Below, in pieces: positions 47,695-61,221 of a stretch of DNA of 64,000 nt. The stretch is from Heterocephalus glaber. Lineage: Eukaryota; Chordata; Mammalia; Rodentia; Bathyergidae. A program made the position numbers and the translations under genes. The notes beneath the pieces were generated by a model. The model saw only the letters and a list, made by a program, of their open reading frames with translations. It searched no databases and had not been told where the DNA came from. Location: assembly GCF_000247695.1 (NCBI RefSeq), contig NW_004624742.1:255066-319065 (forward strand), given 5' to 3'. Positions within the stretch are counted from its first letter, which is position 1; every line of letters starts with the position of its first letter.

Positions 47695-50600
47695 TAGTTT
47701 TCTCTGTGTTTTTAGATGTGTCTAGTTGTTTCTGTTAAGAATGTTCTTGCCATTTTCTCTAGAGCTGCCTTAGCACTCATGTATCCTCTGAGCTAGTCTT
47801 TTTCATGGAAATACCTTATTTTTCCATCTACTTGGAAGAATCGCTTTGCTGGGCTAATTAATCTGGGTTGGCAGTTACTTGCTCTTAGGGCTTGAAATAC
47901 TTCACTTCAAGCTCTTCTGGCCTTTAGGGTTTCTGCTGAGAAATCTGCTTTACCTTATATGCAATTGGTTTAACTTTATATGTGATTTTGTTGTTGCTGT
48001 TGTTGTTTTTCTCTGGCTGCCTTTAAAATTCTGTTGTTTTGCTGGATATCTGTGAATTTAATGAGGATAACCCTTGGTGAATTTTCCTTTCATAATTGTT
48101 TGGTATCTTATAAGTGTCACTTATTTGTATTTTAAAATCTTTTCTTATATTAAGGAAATTTTCTTCCATAATTTTTATAAGCATGTTAGTGAATCCATCT
48201 GTGCAATCTTCTCAGTTTTTTTTGACTCGAGTTAGCCTTACATTGGCCTACTTGTCATCTAGTTGCTGCTGGATAGTCTTGTCTTATTGTCTCTTGTTGA
48301 GTTCTTGTTGAACTCTGTATCTTAATTCATTGTTTTCTCCTCAATATCAAACACTCTGTCTTCACATTGGTCATTTCTTCAATGTATGAATTTTATGCTG
48401 TTTTTTATTTCAGGTATTTTGATCTGACATCTTCTTGAGGATTCAATATTCTTGTTGAATCTCATTCAAATTTTGCACGGTTTTGGTTAGCTCATCCAGT
48501 TTTTTACCTGTTTCCCAAAATTCACCATAGGCATATTGAGTGTCATTGCTGTAAACTTTTAGTTCATTTCCTTTTTGAACTTATTTTCTTCATCCCTTCT
48601 AAGAACTTTCCATAGATTTCTGTTATCTGATATTTGCCTTCTTCCCCCTTTGTGACCTTTGTGACTCCTCCCTTGGAGCAGCTGAGGGGTTTGGAGATCC
48701 TTTCCCTTGTTTCCTCATTCTCCTATTTATTTCTGTTTGTGATATATATATATAGCTAGCTATATATCTATACATATATCATTTTAAAAATTATTTTTCT
48801 CCCTTTTTTGGGGGGGCAGTTACTACAGGTTGGGGACTAGTGAAGTGAGGAGAGTTTGTGGATTGTATGGAGTTTTACAGTAGGAAGTTGCCTTTTCATG
48901 GATAATTTTCAGCTTTGTATGTCCAGAGCTAGTATTTACTCCTTCTGTTATTTACTTTGAGTGTTTTTGACTCTGTCCTTATGTTTTACCACAAGAATTG
49001 TTTCTCTTCATAACAATCTTACCACACTTCTATATGGTAGTCCTTACAGTCACTTTTCCCCCTTAATCTATTCTCCATGCACACCATGACAGTTAATTAT
49101 TGGTGATTACTCTGCAGTGAGCTAGGTGAGATGGGTGAGGAGAATGGGGAATGTTTGGATAAGTAGTGTTAGGCACTAAGGGGAGGTTTGAAGGGGAGAC
49201 TAGAGGTAGATGAGAAGAAAAGATTGATATGGCTTCTGATTTTATTAGAGTGTTTTTAGTTGAGTTGAAGGTTTAGTATTTAGAGTTTCCAGAGGTTATT
49301 TTGTGAGGGCAAGGGTGAGGTAAGGGGGAAAGGGGATTCACTTTGTGATTGAGGAAAGCAGTGTGGTTATCAGAACTTGCTTATAGGGAGGATAATAAGC
49401 TGGGTAAGACATGAAAGAGCCAAAGGATTACAATGAGGAGAATAAAGGAATTATGCTAGTGAATATAGGAGTGACTATGAGGGTGCTGAGTATGATAAAT
49501 TTTAAAACTTAGGAGGTGGAGTTTATGTATTTGGAAAAAGAATAATAATATATGCTAATAATATTGCCTTGGGGGTTTGAGGTGAAGAAACTAGATTAAG
49601 AGCTGAGACGAAGGAGAGAACGTAGACACTTATTAAATCAGAGTCAATAAAAGAACAAATATACCCAAGTAAGAACCTAGTATATAGATGAAACCACAAA
49701 AGAACATAACCCCAAGTTACTAAATAACCCAAGAAACATACAAAATCTTAGACCAATAAGATGTCCAGTGGGAACACTGATTACATATTTCAATGAGACA
49801 TGGTGTATTGATTCCCCAGTAGTTTCCTTGCCAGAGAGTCCAAGTACTCACACCCCAATTACCCTCTGATCCCTCCACTGCAAAAATTGGGGTTAACTCA
49901 GACTCAGGACCTCTTTCTACCATGTTGCAGGCATTTTTGCAGAGTTTGATGCAGTCAGAGTTCTTGGGCTAGGAATTCTTGCTGCCCCTCTCCCTGGGTG
50001 AATGGCAGATTCAGTAGACAAGTTCATTGGCATTAATTGTCCACTGAGTTAGGATTATTCTTTTGCCATCAATTCCACTACAGCCATAACAGGCTAATTC
50101 GTAGCAGTGATATCTGTCAGGGCTAGTTGAGAAATTACATACCGTAAGAAATTGCTTTGGGTCTCCCTTAATAGTGGAAACATGGCACCAATGTAAGCCT
50201 TCGGTCCTGTGTAACTCATGCAGAAATTTATGTTTGATCACAGGAACCAAGCTATGATCACCGGTCCTGCTTCCTAGCTTGACTCCCCTCAGTTTTCTCT
50301 CCAACTGCTAGCAATCTTCTATGACTATCTTTCCTTCATCCACTCCAGGATGGCAGTATGAACCTATTGCCAAGGGGCTGCTCTAGGACTGAGGTTCAAA
50401 CAGCCATTCCTTCCCCTCAGTGGCGGCCTCACCAGCGCCAGCTCTATGGGACTGTGTCCTGGGGTGCTTGTACTGCAGATACTCACCAACTTTTGCGTTT
50501 GGAGGGCCTCTTGAGAGTCAGAGTCTCATGTTCTTCCCGATGTCTCCAACTGCATAAGATTCTTCTGGTAATCTACATACTTTTTGTATATTTGCTGTCT

Positions 50601-50699
50601 CCAGCAGTCTGTAAGTCTAAGCTATTACATGATATGTTTATATTTGAAATTTTAATTTCTAAATAAATGATCAAATTTTTAAAACTTCTTTTATTGTTT

Positions 50700-51109
50700 T
50701 AAATTAAGAGCTTTTTGAAATAAAACTAGAAAGTTCCATATCTTATTGATTTTTAAATGAAACATATATTTACAAGATTATCTCAAGACTATGCTTCACA
50801 AAGTAGGCACTTTGTAACAATACTGCTTTGTAAATTTGCCATTTTGGATTGGGGGTGGTATATCCATGAAAATTAATGTAGATTCTTTAGTAGTTTCCTA
50901 TACCTACATCCTACATTAGGTCTAGTTGGAAATATAATGGACATGTGAATAAAGAATTTACTACTTTGAAAAATTTAAACATTTGTCTTTTAAGAAACCC
51001 TTTGTGAATGTAATAGAAACTAGTGGTTTGGAGCAGTATAAATATTGAAGTGGTGATTTGTGAAGCAGCCCAGTATTGCCTTAAATAAAATCACATTCAA
51101 TTCTTATTT
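50700..51109. other. DPYD: Unique intron between two L1s
   Basis: AT-rich; nothing recognised. Confidence 0.45.
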
Positions 51110-52175
51110 TATAAAAAAAAGATTATGTCATCCTCAAGTAGAGACAATTTGACATCTTTTCTGATTTAGATGCCTTTTATTTCACTTTCTTGCCTTATTA
51201 CCCTGGGTAGTACTTCAAGTACTATGTTAAATAGAAGTGGAAGGCATAGTTGTCGTGATCTTGTTCCTGACCATAGAAGAAAAGCTTTCAACCATGTACC
51301 GTTAGGTATGATTGCCTTTATTACATTAAGGTACATTCATTTGATATGTAGATTGTTGAGCTTTTATCATGAAAGTGTTAAGCTTTGTTAAATACTTTTT
51401 CTGCATCTATTGAGATGATTATTAAATTTTTCCCTTCATTCTTGTTAATTTCCTGTATCACAGTAGTTGGTTTGTATAGGCTGAATCATCCTTATATCCC
51501 AGTTGTTTATATGAATGCTCTTTTTAATGTGTATTGAATTTGTGTTGCTATTACTTTATTGAAGATTTTTTCATCTATGTTTATCAGGGACATTGGCCTA
51601 TAATTTTCTTTTCTTATAGAGTCCTTGTCTGGCTTTGCTATCAGAATAATGTTGACTTTGTAAAATGAGTTTGGAAATAATCCTTCTTCTTTAGTTTTTT
51701 GTAAGAGTTAGAGAAGAATATCTGTAAGTTTCTTTTTAAATATTTAGTAGATTTCAGCAATGTAGACATCTGACCCTGGAAGATTTTTTATTATGGATAC
51801 CATCTCCTTACTCATTGTTGTTCTCTTAAGATTTTCTTTTTTTCCATTATTATTTCTACACATTTAGCCATTTTTTCTGTTATCTAATGTGTTCGCATTT
51901 AATTGTTCATAATAGTCTCTTATAATACTGTGTATTTCTTTGCTGGCAGTTGTAATTTCTTCTCTTTTTTCTGATTTAATATATTTGAAGCTTCTTTTTT
52001 CCTTATTGTATCTAAAAGCTTGTCTTGTCTTTTCAAATATCAATTTTTAGTTTTACTGACATTTTATATAGTTGTTAAGTCTCCATTTCATTTATTTTTG
52101 CTCTGATCTTTATTTTCTTCTACTAACTTCAGGCTTAGTTTGTTCTTTTTCAAGTTTCTTAAAGAGTACTATCTT
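51110..52175 (-). mobile_element. Inverted 5' arm of an old L1
   Basis: Antisense ORF2, starting at the left in the reverse transcriptase active-site region (CATCCTCAAGTAGAGACAATTTGAC) and running toward more N-terminal ORF2 sequence (CTTCTACTAACTTCAGGC near 52115). It abuts the sense arm at about 52175. Confidence 0.7.
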
Positions 52176-53835
52176 TTATAGAAATAGAAAAAAATATTGA
52201 AATTTATATTGCAAAACTTACAAAAGATTCTGAATAACCAGAGGAATCCTGAATGAAAAAAGTCAGAGGTAGCACCCTTTATGATTTAAAATTATATTAC
52301 ACAGCTACAGTAATCAGAAAACTACAGTACTGGAATAAAATCAGATACATCAGCCAATGGAAGAGAATAGAGATCCCATAAAAAAAGCCAAGCACATATA
52401 GTGAAATAATTTTTAGCAAGAGTACCATGAAGACACAATGCAAAAAAAGCATTCTCTCTTCAATAAATGGTGTTGAGAAAACTGGATATCCTAATGAAAA
52501 AGAATGGAATAAGACCCTTATCTTATTATATACACAAAAATCAACACAAAATAAATTCAGGACCTAAATATAAGACCTGACATTATGAATTCCTAGAAGA
52601 AGATACAAGAGAAAAAATCTTTCCTAGGCCAACATTGATTGGGCAGTGATTTTTTTTAATAGGATCCTGAAACCATGGGTAACAAAAGCAAAGATAAACA
52701 ACCAAGATTATATCAAACTAAGATTGGGATTCTCTTCAGCAAAGGAAACAACAAATGAAAAGCTTGCCTATGAATTGGGAAAAATATTTACAAATCATAT
52801 ATGTTTTAAGGTTTTAATATCTAGAATAAATAAGTACCTCATACAACTCTATAGTGAAAAAGAAAAATACGTAAACGAAAATAAAAATCACAAATAATAT
52901 AACAGAAAATCACCAAAGAAGCTGAATAGACATTTCCCTAGAAGACATATAAATGACCAACATGGTTTATGAAAAGGTGCTCACCATCACTAATTACCAG
53001 ACAACTGCAAATCAAAGCCACAATAATATCTCACTTCATACCTGTTAAAATACATATTATCAAAGAGAGAAAAGATAACAAGTGTTTTAAATGTATTGAG
53101 AGGCGGGTTGGAAATTGGTGTAGCCACTATAGAAAATAATATGAATACTCCTCAAGAAATTAAAAAGCAAGCTTCAGTAGGACTCAGCAATCCCTCTTCT
53201 GAATACATGCCTGAAGAAAATGAAATTAGCATCTTGTGGATATATCTGCATTTCTATGTTCAGTGAAATACTGTTCACAAAAGCCAAAATATAGAAACAA
53301 TAAATGTCTATCAATAGATGAATGAATATATATTTGTGTGTGTAATTTATAAATATTTCCTTGTTTAGACTTAATAAAAACGAGTTTTTGCCATTTGCAA
53401 CAATATGGATGAATCTGAAGGACATTATGCTAAGTGAATTAAGGCAGACACAGAAAAATGTTTTTGATTTTTTTTATTATATGTGAAATATAAAAAGAAA
53501 ATGATCAAGTGCATTAAAACAGAACAGTAGTTGGGTGTGCAAGGGGAGGAGGGATATGGGAAGACATAGTTCAAAGAGTACAAAGTTGTAGCCATGTAGA
53601 ATGAGTAAGTCTAGAAATCTAAAGTATAGCATGAAGATTATAGTTGATAATATTAGATTCTAGAAATTTGCCATGGGTGTAGATTTTAGGTGCTCTTCCA
53701 ACCAAATAATGATAGGAATATTAACAACTATGTGGAAGGAGGGATATGTTGATTGGCTTGAATTTAGTAATCATTTGAATATGTGTGTGCACATGAAAAC
53801 ATAATCTTTTATATCTAAAATATACAGGAAAAATT
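52176..53835 (+). mobile_element. Sense 3' arm of the same old L1
   Basis: ORF2 C-terminal part: ACAGCTACAGTAATCAGAAAACTACAGTACTGG, CCAATGGAAGAGAATAGAGATCCC and AAACTGGATATCC. One frame (52646-52897) still reads KAKINNQDYIKLRL...GKIFTN. It continues into the 3' UTR and ends near 53835. Confidence 0.75.
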
Positions 53836-54157
53836 GGAGAAAGTGCTCCAATGAATGCTGACTATAAAAACTAAGAAATTAGCTAGAGACTAAGTTGAAT
53901 ATTCTAGATCATTCCCTAGTATAACTTTGCTATGAAAATGACTATTACAATGGAACCAGTTACATTATTCTATCCTAAAAATAAGATTCAAAACTTATTA
54001 TAGATGTGTGCTCCTAGGTAGCTGCTCTTATAACTTTTTCAGTCAATTCAACTGACTTCTAATTTATTTATATGAATTTATGTGTCTATGAAAGCCATGG
54101 TTTTCATCTTATTTGATGCTTTTCATTAGTTAAATTAGAGCTATAAAGAAGAGACAA
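53836..54157. other. DPYD: Unique intron sequence
   Basis: Nothing recognised. Confidence 0.45.
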
Positions 54158-54246
54158 GGGCCGGGGATTTAGCTCATTGCTTTTGCTGCCTGCTGCGCAA
54201 GCGCAAGGACCTGAGTTCCATCCCCAGTAACAAAAAAAAAAAAAAA
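54158..54246 (+). mobile_element. ID SINE, sense
   Basis: GGGCCGGGGATTTAGCTCA...GAGTTCCATCCCCAGTAAC plus A tail and (GA)n. A GA-rich flank similar to AAGAAGAGACAA occurs on both sides. Confidence 0.93.
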
Positions 54247-54259
54247 GAGAGAGAGAGAC

Positions 54260-55789
54260 GAAAATTATCAGTTATTTTAAAGTATTAAAATTTATAAATA
54301 TTTCCTTGTTAAATTATATTTTCAGACTCTCCTTAAATACTTGAGATCTTAAAATCTTTTGAGGGGCTAGTCTGAAATAAGTTTGCTTCAAATTGCAGAG
54401 TACTTAGTCATGAGGAAAAGAGTAAGCAAAAAATAATTGTCTTCAAAATGCTTGAATGGGGAGTCTTAATAAATTAATACTGATTTTTATTATGTTTTGA
54501 ATTTGGTTGTTAGTTGCAGATTTCCCTTCCCAATGCGTACCATATCCCTTTCCTCTGCTTTAAGCATTAGTCTACAATTTCTGCTACAAAATCTATTCAG
54601 AGATTTGTATTACATCCCAAACTCAGACTGAATCAATCAGTTCCTTTTAACGGTAGGCATTATAGTAAAATGTTACCTTCCTCTAGTACGTATAGATAGA
54701 AAATATAAGTCCTATATTACCTTTTATTCACTGACTGTGGATTTATATAATTCAATTTAATGATATTGCCATTACACTTCAATCTCTTAAGGACTTTGAT
54801 TCAGGATGTTGGAAATTATAGGGAGCCATCAGTTCATGCAAGTACAATTATGACCTGTGCCTTCATTGAGATAGTGTGGGTAATTTTTTAAATTATTTTT
54901 TTGTATGGGTTTGCCACTAAAGTTAATAGAAAATTCTGAAATACAACAGAAAGAGGGAGCTTAGTGGGTATTTGCTATGGAAAAACATGGTCACGTGGTG
55001 GTCGTTCACTGGACTCAGATAACCAAATTATTTTTAACAATAATGAAAGCCACTCTGATGGAGCTAGTTCAAGCTAAATGGATTCTTTTAATATGATCAG
55101 GAAATGTTTTATTTTATTAAAAATAGAGAACAAAGAATAATTGGAACAACATGATGACACTGTTTCCACAAGAGTGCAGATGTGTTACCTATCTCTTAGT
55201 CGTAATGTGCTGTAGTCTTCAGTGCTCTGACTGTATTAATAGTTGTCTTTAGAGAATGAAAAATTTGCATAATTTATTCCAAATTTCATTGGGTAGGTGG
55301 AAAATATTTATTGATTTCTTATTTTATCTTTTCTATTGCTATTCACTTTAAATCCAGATTATGATGTACAAATACCTGGCACTATTTTAAGTGATTTTTA
55401 GTGGCATCTGTACTGTACTATTTCACATTAGTTAAACTATACGTATTGTTCTTTCTTTCCTAACTTTAATGAGTCTTTCATTCACAATTTTAAGAATAAT
55501 CTAAATTTTAAAAACAAACTCTGTATGCTTAACAATAATGTATAAAATATGATCTTATTCATTCAAAGAATTTCTAATTGTTGCATCAATTACTACATCA
55601 TTTAAATTTACTCTAATGAATGGCTTTTTTCAAGAGTTTGTGATTTTTTAAAAAACATCTTGATTTCAGGGCAAGAAATTGTTTCTTATAAACAAAGATA
55701 AATAGAAAGGAAACCTGGTTAGGAAAACCTGGTAGGTTCCTAGGAAACCTTTGAAAGTCTGCGCCAGTGAATGCAAACCTTTTAGAGCT
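54260..55789. other. DPYD: Unique intron sequence
   Basis: About 1.5 kb, no repeat family or exon recognised. Confidence 0.5.
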
Positions 55790-55846
55790 CAATGATACAA
55801 ACAGCCACAATGGTACATGTGCCATAGATTCGTCACCACTGGTCTA
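55790..55846 (-). mobile_element. Possible hAT-type DNA transposon end, antisense
   Basis: On the minus strand the stretch begins CAGTGGTGACGAATCTATGG and continues CACATG, close to a terminal sequence I remember from hAT elements of several tetrapods (CA-TGGTGGCGAACCTATGGCAC). The other end and an 8-bp duplication were not found. Confidence 0.4.
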
Positions 55847-58324
55847 TACACTGTTCCCCTTTATAAAAGGATTGACATCTACAGTCAAAGAAAATCAATT
55901 GAAATGAAGTCTAATGTATTTAAAAGACAGTTTTACTGTCTATACACAAGAGGACCATTTTAGATTAGAAAAATAGCTGTGAGTTAACTTCAGTGTCTAC
56001 AATACAGGTACAGGCCATTTCTGACTTCATAAAAATGTCATAGCTAAATTTTCCTTGACCCTTACCCAGATTCTTTGTTATCTGCTACCTTTTGCATTAT
56101 ATGTAGAGATTATAGTTTATATGAGTTTGACTTCTTTGTCAAAGACTTTATGTGATTAATCGAACTTCTGAACTATTTCCCTTTTTATTCTTCATGTTCA
56201 GAAAAAAAATCAATTGTTTAGATATTCTTACTTCAGATATTATTTCCTAAAAGTTTATATTTTCCTGACTGTTTTTTTTTCTTTTTCAAATTTATCACTT
56301 GAAAGAAGTTGTGATTGGGTGTAACTGAATTTTAAGTAAGCATATCATAACTTGTCCATCCAAATGTCCCTTAGAAATAGTCATAGGTAATATATTTTGA
56401 ATACCTTTTGTATTTTAGGAATGAATTTCATTTCCTAAAAAACAATGGTGCAGAAAGCTAAGATGAGCAAACAAAGTTGGTTATTGAACTAAATTTTGTG
56501 GACCAAGTCATGAGTCTTTTTGTGTCAGTTCATAAATTGACTTCAACAAACAGTGTAAAAAAGAAGTCTTACATAATTATTAAGAACATCTCCTAGGTCT
56601 CCCAAGGTGAAAATTTTGAAAAAGCCACACTCATTTATTTGGATGTAGGTAATTGGATATTTGTTTAATAATCCACTTCATTATTTTATAGACCAGTGGT
56701 AAATTAGGCTTCAGAACCTAGACTACATAAAGATTTAGAAAGCTCTTGGTCATAGAAAATATATGGTAAAGAAATATTAATGATCTGTTTAGTATTACTT
56801 CATGTTTTTTAAAAAATTCATTTTCATTTACTAATTCCTTAACACTTGCCAAGGTATGGTGGTATCAGTAAGCATTTTAACGCCATTTTACAGATTTGTA
56901 GTTTATGATTTGTTTTAGTTTATTTTTAGTAGGACTAGAAACAATGTTTCCTGATTTCTACCACCATATTTGTATATGTATTCTCCACCATCCCTGTTAC
57001 TATACTCAAGAAATGTTTCAGGAGTGGTAGGAGACACAGTGGAAGCCATAGCAGGGATGAATCTTATGGATGAATATTACTATGGCCATGATAGTAATTC
57101 TAGTTGTTATTCTAAGTTTGGTGGGAAGCTGCTGGAAAATGACAAGTCTCCAGAAGGCTAATGTATTCATATTTTGCAATGCCACTCCCCTTCTTTGTCT
57201 CCTTAGATCAGAAGCATGTACTTCCATGCCATGGCTTTGTGTTTGTTTTTAATTAATGGCTTTATCCTCTGTGATGTGGTGGTTTCTTCATCTTTGATTA
57301 GCTACTTGCAAATAATTCTCCACTATTTGCAAGGGGGATTGGGCTCCAAAATGGGCCTTTATCAACACAAATCATTCACTAATAGAAGAAACATATCTAC
57401 AAGCACATGTTATGGTAATGATAGAACATAATAATCTACTTTCTATACAAAGAAAATATTATTAAATATGAATTCAGAATCAGAATAACACAACACAAAT
57501 CCCTTTGTATAATCATATAGCTATGTTATGTGTTTTATATATTTTTAATTTTTCTCAAGTATTTAGATCAGAATAGACTGCTGCACCCTTCAAAGAATTT
57601 CTCTTTTGACAAAAAATGGAAATAAAAACCCCCAAATACATTTCACATTTGGTTTTTCATAAGTGTGTACCTCTTAAGAATTTCTGGTCATAGCATTTAA
57701 TTTTGTATCCTACCATTTTGCTCTGTATATGCTATTCCAATTCTTAATCATATTTTTTACTTACTTTTTTAAGTGACACTGAATTATTAGCTTATTATAA
57801 AAATGAGGCTCACAGGTCATGGCTACTTTTCTTTTTAAGTGACTTCTCTCTCTGTCTTATATTGCTATATTTATTCTAATAAGTCCAAAATAGATTGAGA
57901 TTTGTCCCAGCAGTGTTCAAATTGGTTCCTTAGATTGTTTTATGCATCCTTGCCTATTGGAGAAGCAATTTTTCTAGAGTAATAGTAAACCAAACCCTAA
58001 AATCTTTTACTTTCCTGATATCTACACATATGTATGTACAATGTAGTTATAATTCTTCTCATGTTTGGACATTGTCCCCACAATATTCACAGCAAACTAG
58101 ACCCTCTAAAGCTATCTTCCTCTGAAAATATCCAGTCTTCACTTTGGTGACGTGCACCATAATGAGGTGCATTATGATTTTGCTCCTGTTTTCTTTTAGT
58201 CTTTCCTTTTAAAATTACATTTATATACTCCACTTTTTTTTCCTAGCTCATTGCTTAGGGAGTAGATTAGAAAGTTCTCATTTCTAACCATCTTCCAAGA
58301 TTAGAAAATGTGAGGATTCATTTG
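55847..58324. other. DPYD: Mostly unique intron
   Basis: A decayed antisense MIR may lie at 56800-56975 (GCATTTTAACGCCATTTTACAGATTTGTAG). The rest shows nothing I can name. Confidence 0.45.
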
Positions 58325-58340
58325 ATTAGCATCTAGTTTT

Positions 58341-58428
58341 TTGTTGTTGTTTTGGTACTGGGGATCGAACTCGGGTACTTGGCGCTTGCGCAGCAGGCAG
58401 CGAAACCACTGAGCTAAATCCCCAGCCC
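58341..58428 (-). mobile_element. ID SINE, antisense
   Basis: TTGTTGTTGTTTTGGTACTGGGGATCGAACTCGGG...GAGCTAAATCCCCAGCCC. Flanks ATTAGCATCTAGTTTT and ATTGTCATTTAGTTTT form an aged target duplication. Confidence 0.92.
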
Positions 58429-58444
58429 AATTGTCATTTAGTTT

Positions 58445-58889
58445 TGAACAAGGATATGTCTAAAGCTTGAGAGTTATGGCAGAGAAGAAGACACCATTAA
58501 ACAGTAGCTAGACCATGGAATGCCTACAGCTCTAAAGCAAAAAAAAAAAAAAAGAAAAAAGAAAAGTGTAACCGAGCTCTCACATCTGCTTTATAAATGC
58601 TGGCAGTATCTTTTATTGATGAAGCAAAATTGAAGCTGAATAGTTCTAACTTACACCTGTATATCACTGCCAAATATGTGATTTGATTTGGGTATTTATT
58701 TTTCCATCTTTAAAAATCAATGTTCTCAAGTTCCTGTTTTTCAATACATTAATATAAGAAATGCTAGTATTGGTTCTAGCAGTCATCAAAAATATCAGTT
58801 CACTCTAGTCTTTCAAATTCTTTACAGTATCTATGCATCATTGTTAAGTGCCCTGATGTAGTTCTGTATTCATGTAAGTTTTACTGTCC
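58445..58889. other. DPYD: Unique intron sequence
   Basis: Includes an A-rich tract at 58540-58565; nothing else recognised. Confidence 0.5.
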
Positions 58890-59075
58890 TTTGGTTAAAT
58901 CCTGGCCTCACCATTTACTAGCTAGATTAATTTGGGTTTATTTAACTTCTGTAAACCTTGGTTTATTCATCTCTAACATGGAAGTTATAGTATCTTTCTT
59001 ATTGGGTTGTTGTAAGAGAGAAATGACATTCAGTATGTTAAAGGGAGTGTCAAATTTCAGAGTCCCGGTTTACTG
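58890..59075 (+). repeat. MIR SINE, sense
   Basis: CCTGGCCTCACCATTTACTAGCTAG, ACTTCTGTAAACCTTGGTTTATTCATCTCTAACATGG and GGGTTGTTGTAAGAGAGAAATGA follow MIR closely. Confidence 0.75.
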
Positions 59076-60719
59076 AGTATCTTCTTCCTACTCCAACCAC
59101 CTTGGTCCGCCAACCTTCTCATTATCTAGCAATGATTGGCATGTCAGGAGCCTTCAGCACTCGGGCTAGCTCTCAGACTTGTAAAATGAATGTCAACTCT
59201 GATTGTATCTGTCTCTAATTAATCATAAACTCCTAGAAGAGAGAGTATCAGACTTGTGTAATTCTAGTCATGCAATTGACATTTATTAAAGTTTTTTTTT
59301 AGTACAGATGATAATGATTTACCAAGGAATAAAGAATAAGCAGATAATTTTGGTACACATTTATTTTTCCAGTATCATGACTCATTTCAAATAATTATGA
59401 AAGAAATGATTAAAATACCAAAGATCTCAAAGACATAAAAACATTTTTGAAAACTTCTATTAGAAATCATTACTATGTCTCCCACTTAGTTTAGAAAGTA
59501 TAGAAGCATAGAAAATGAATAAACTCAAGTTTTATGAAAAGTAACCAAGGAAATTGATATCAGAATATCTGTGCATTTCAATTGATTTCCAACTCATGGT
59601 TCAGAAACCAGGCTTAGGCCAGATTGACATTGACTAGGTACATTATAAACTTCTACCAGATAAAAGAATAATTACCAATTAAGATTTTTTAACACAACAA
59701 AAAATATAGATGTTAGCAATATTTTGTGATGATGCGCATAAATATTTACTCTATAGAATTTTTGTATTTTCTTCTCATCTGCTTTTTAAAAAATTGTTTC
59801 TGAAATAAACTATTTACTTGTATGTTAAAAGTTTTCTCTAAAAATGAAAAAAAATCACAGTGTCAGTGTTTTCAAAATAAAATGCTTTTAGGGGAAGTTT
59901 GTGAATGTTCTAATGCAGATTACTCAACAAATTACAATTTTGGATAGAGGGCTAAATGGATTTCTGTTTTATTTAAGTAAAAAAAGAATCCGTTCAAAAG
60001 CTTGGCCCTCTAGAAATTTGTATCCATGAATTATATGTATGGCTGATGGCATCAAAGTTACAGTTCAGTAGATTTCTAAAAGGCTTTTGAGACAGAGACA
60101 TGAATTTTTACAGATTCTAATTACAAGTTAGAAGCCATCTCACTGTGGGAAATTAAAAATGGAGACAATTAGGGAAAATTCCAGTAGAAAAAAATGTATT
60201 ATGGAAAAAGCAGTAAAGACATGCACACACACACACATACACACAAACTCAGAGAAGTAAAAGTCACTTCTCAGTAGTCTCTATGATTCAATTGTAGATC
60301 AATAGTGTGTAGTTAATGCATTACCAGGAGAGCATTAATTTTCAATTACTGCAGGTGATCTGATCCTCTGTTCTGTCCATTGACACAAATGACCTTTTGT
60401 TGAAAGAATCTGTAGTCATTATTTTAAATAGAGCGAAAGAAAGACAAGAGAGAGTATAGGTCACTTATATACCTCAGTATCTATACCACATGAAGTGGGA
60501 ACCTTTGTATTTAGCCTCAAATAGTCCCATGATGGAGTGTAAGGAATGTGAGCATGAACACATCTGTTTGTATGCAGGATGGGTGTACTATGTATTAGGT
60601 GATTGTTCATAAAAATATTTAAGATGTAACTATAAATGCCATGAATTAAATATAAAATAAAGCAGAACCTTCAGTAACCTCTGAGGAAAAATACAAGAAA
60701 CTTGAGTTCAACTAAGTGT
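59076..60719. other. DPYD: Mostly unique intron
   Basis: A (CA)n repeat lies at 60224-60246; otherwise nothing recognised. Confidence 0.5.
60224..60246. repeat. (CA)n microsatellite
   Basis: About 11 CA units with a TA interruption. Confidence 0.9.
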
Positions 60720-60945
60720 ATGTTTATTGCAGTATTTTGAATATACAAGCCTGCGAGGTTTAGAGTTTGATGCCTCAATAACATCCTTCAAAGACCCCAG
60801 CTCTCTGACACCATACTCCGATCATAGCCAACATGGCAGACTCACGGCCTCTTCCAAAGTCGGGTACTCGTGCAGTGCCATCGGTCTCAGAGCAGCACCA
60901 CACAAAAGCCTCAGAGGGTTCCACCTTATTCATGAATGACTCAAT
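60720..60945. other. Unassigned CpG-bearing segment
   Basis: More GC-rich than its surroundings with several CpGs (GCGAGG, TCACGGCC, GTCGGGTACTCG). On the minus strand it ends in GCAATAAACATACAC, so it may be the 3' part of an unrecognised LTR or a retroposed transcript. Confidence 0.4.
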
Positions 60946-60974
60946 ATAAATAAAAGTGCACCAACTCTTTTGTT

Positions 60975-61150
60975 TGAAATCTTAGCTCCACTGCTTATAA
61001 ACTCTATGAGCTTCATCTTATTAGACATGTGAACATTTTATAATTTAGTTTTGTTTTTTGTAATGTGGAAATAGTAATACTTCATAGGTTGGTTGTGAAG
61101 AGTAAATCTTATCCCATGGAAAGCATATGAAACAGAACATGGAATGAAGT
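60975..61150 (+). repeat. MIR SINE, sense
   Basis: TTAGCTCCACTGCTTATAAACTCTATGAGC and GTAATGTGGAAATAGTAATACTTCATAGGTTGGTTGTGAAGAG fit MIR. Confidence 0.65.
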
Positions 61151-61221
61151 AACCATAGATGCTAGATATTATAATATCTGTGATATATTATCTACCCTGC
61201 TAGTATTTCTGTGCTTTAACA

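Larger units (their letters stand above)
43200..50560 (-). mobile_element. Near full-length rodent L1, antisense, inactive
   Basis: Minus-strand order: 5' region (50560 to about 48700), ORF1 (about 48700-47750), ORF2 with endonuclease (47694-46870), reverse transcriptase (about 46150-45000) and C-terminal part (to about 43900), then 3' UTR to 43200. Around 7.3 kb including two IDs and a small U6-derived insert. ORF1 and ORF2 are broken by frameshifts and stops, and the endonuclease has lost a catalytic Glu, so it cannot move itself. The 5' edge is approximate. Its 3' UTR matches those of the L1s at 15.1 kb and 61.2 kb. Confidence 0.8.
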
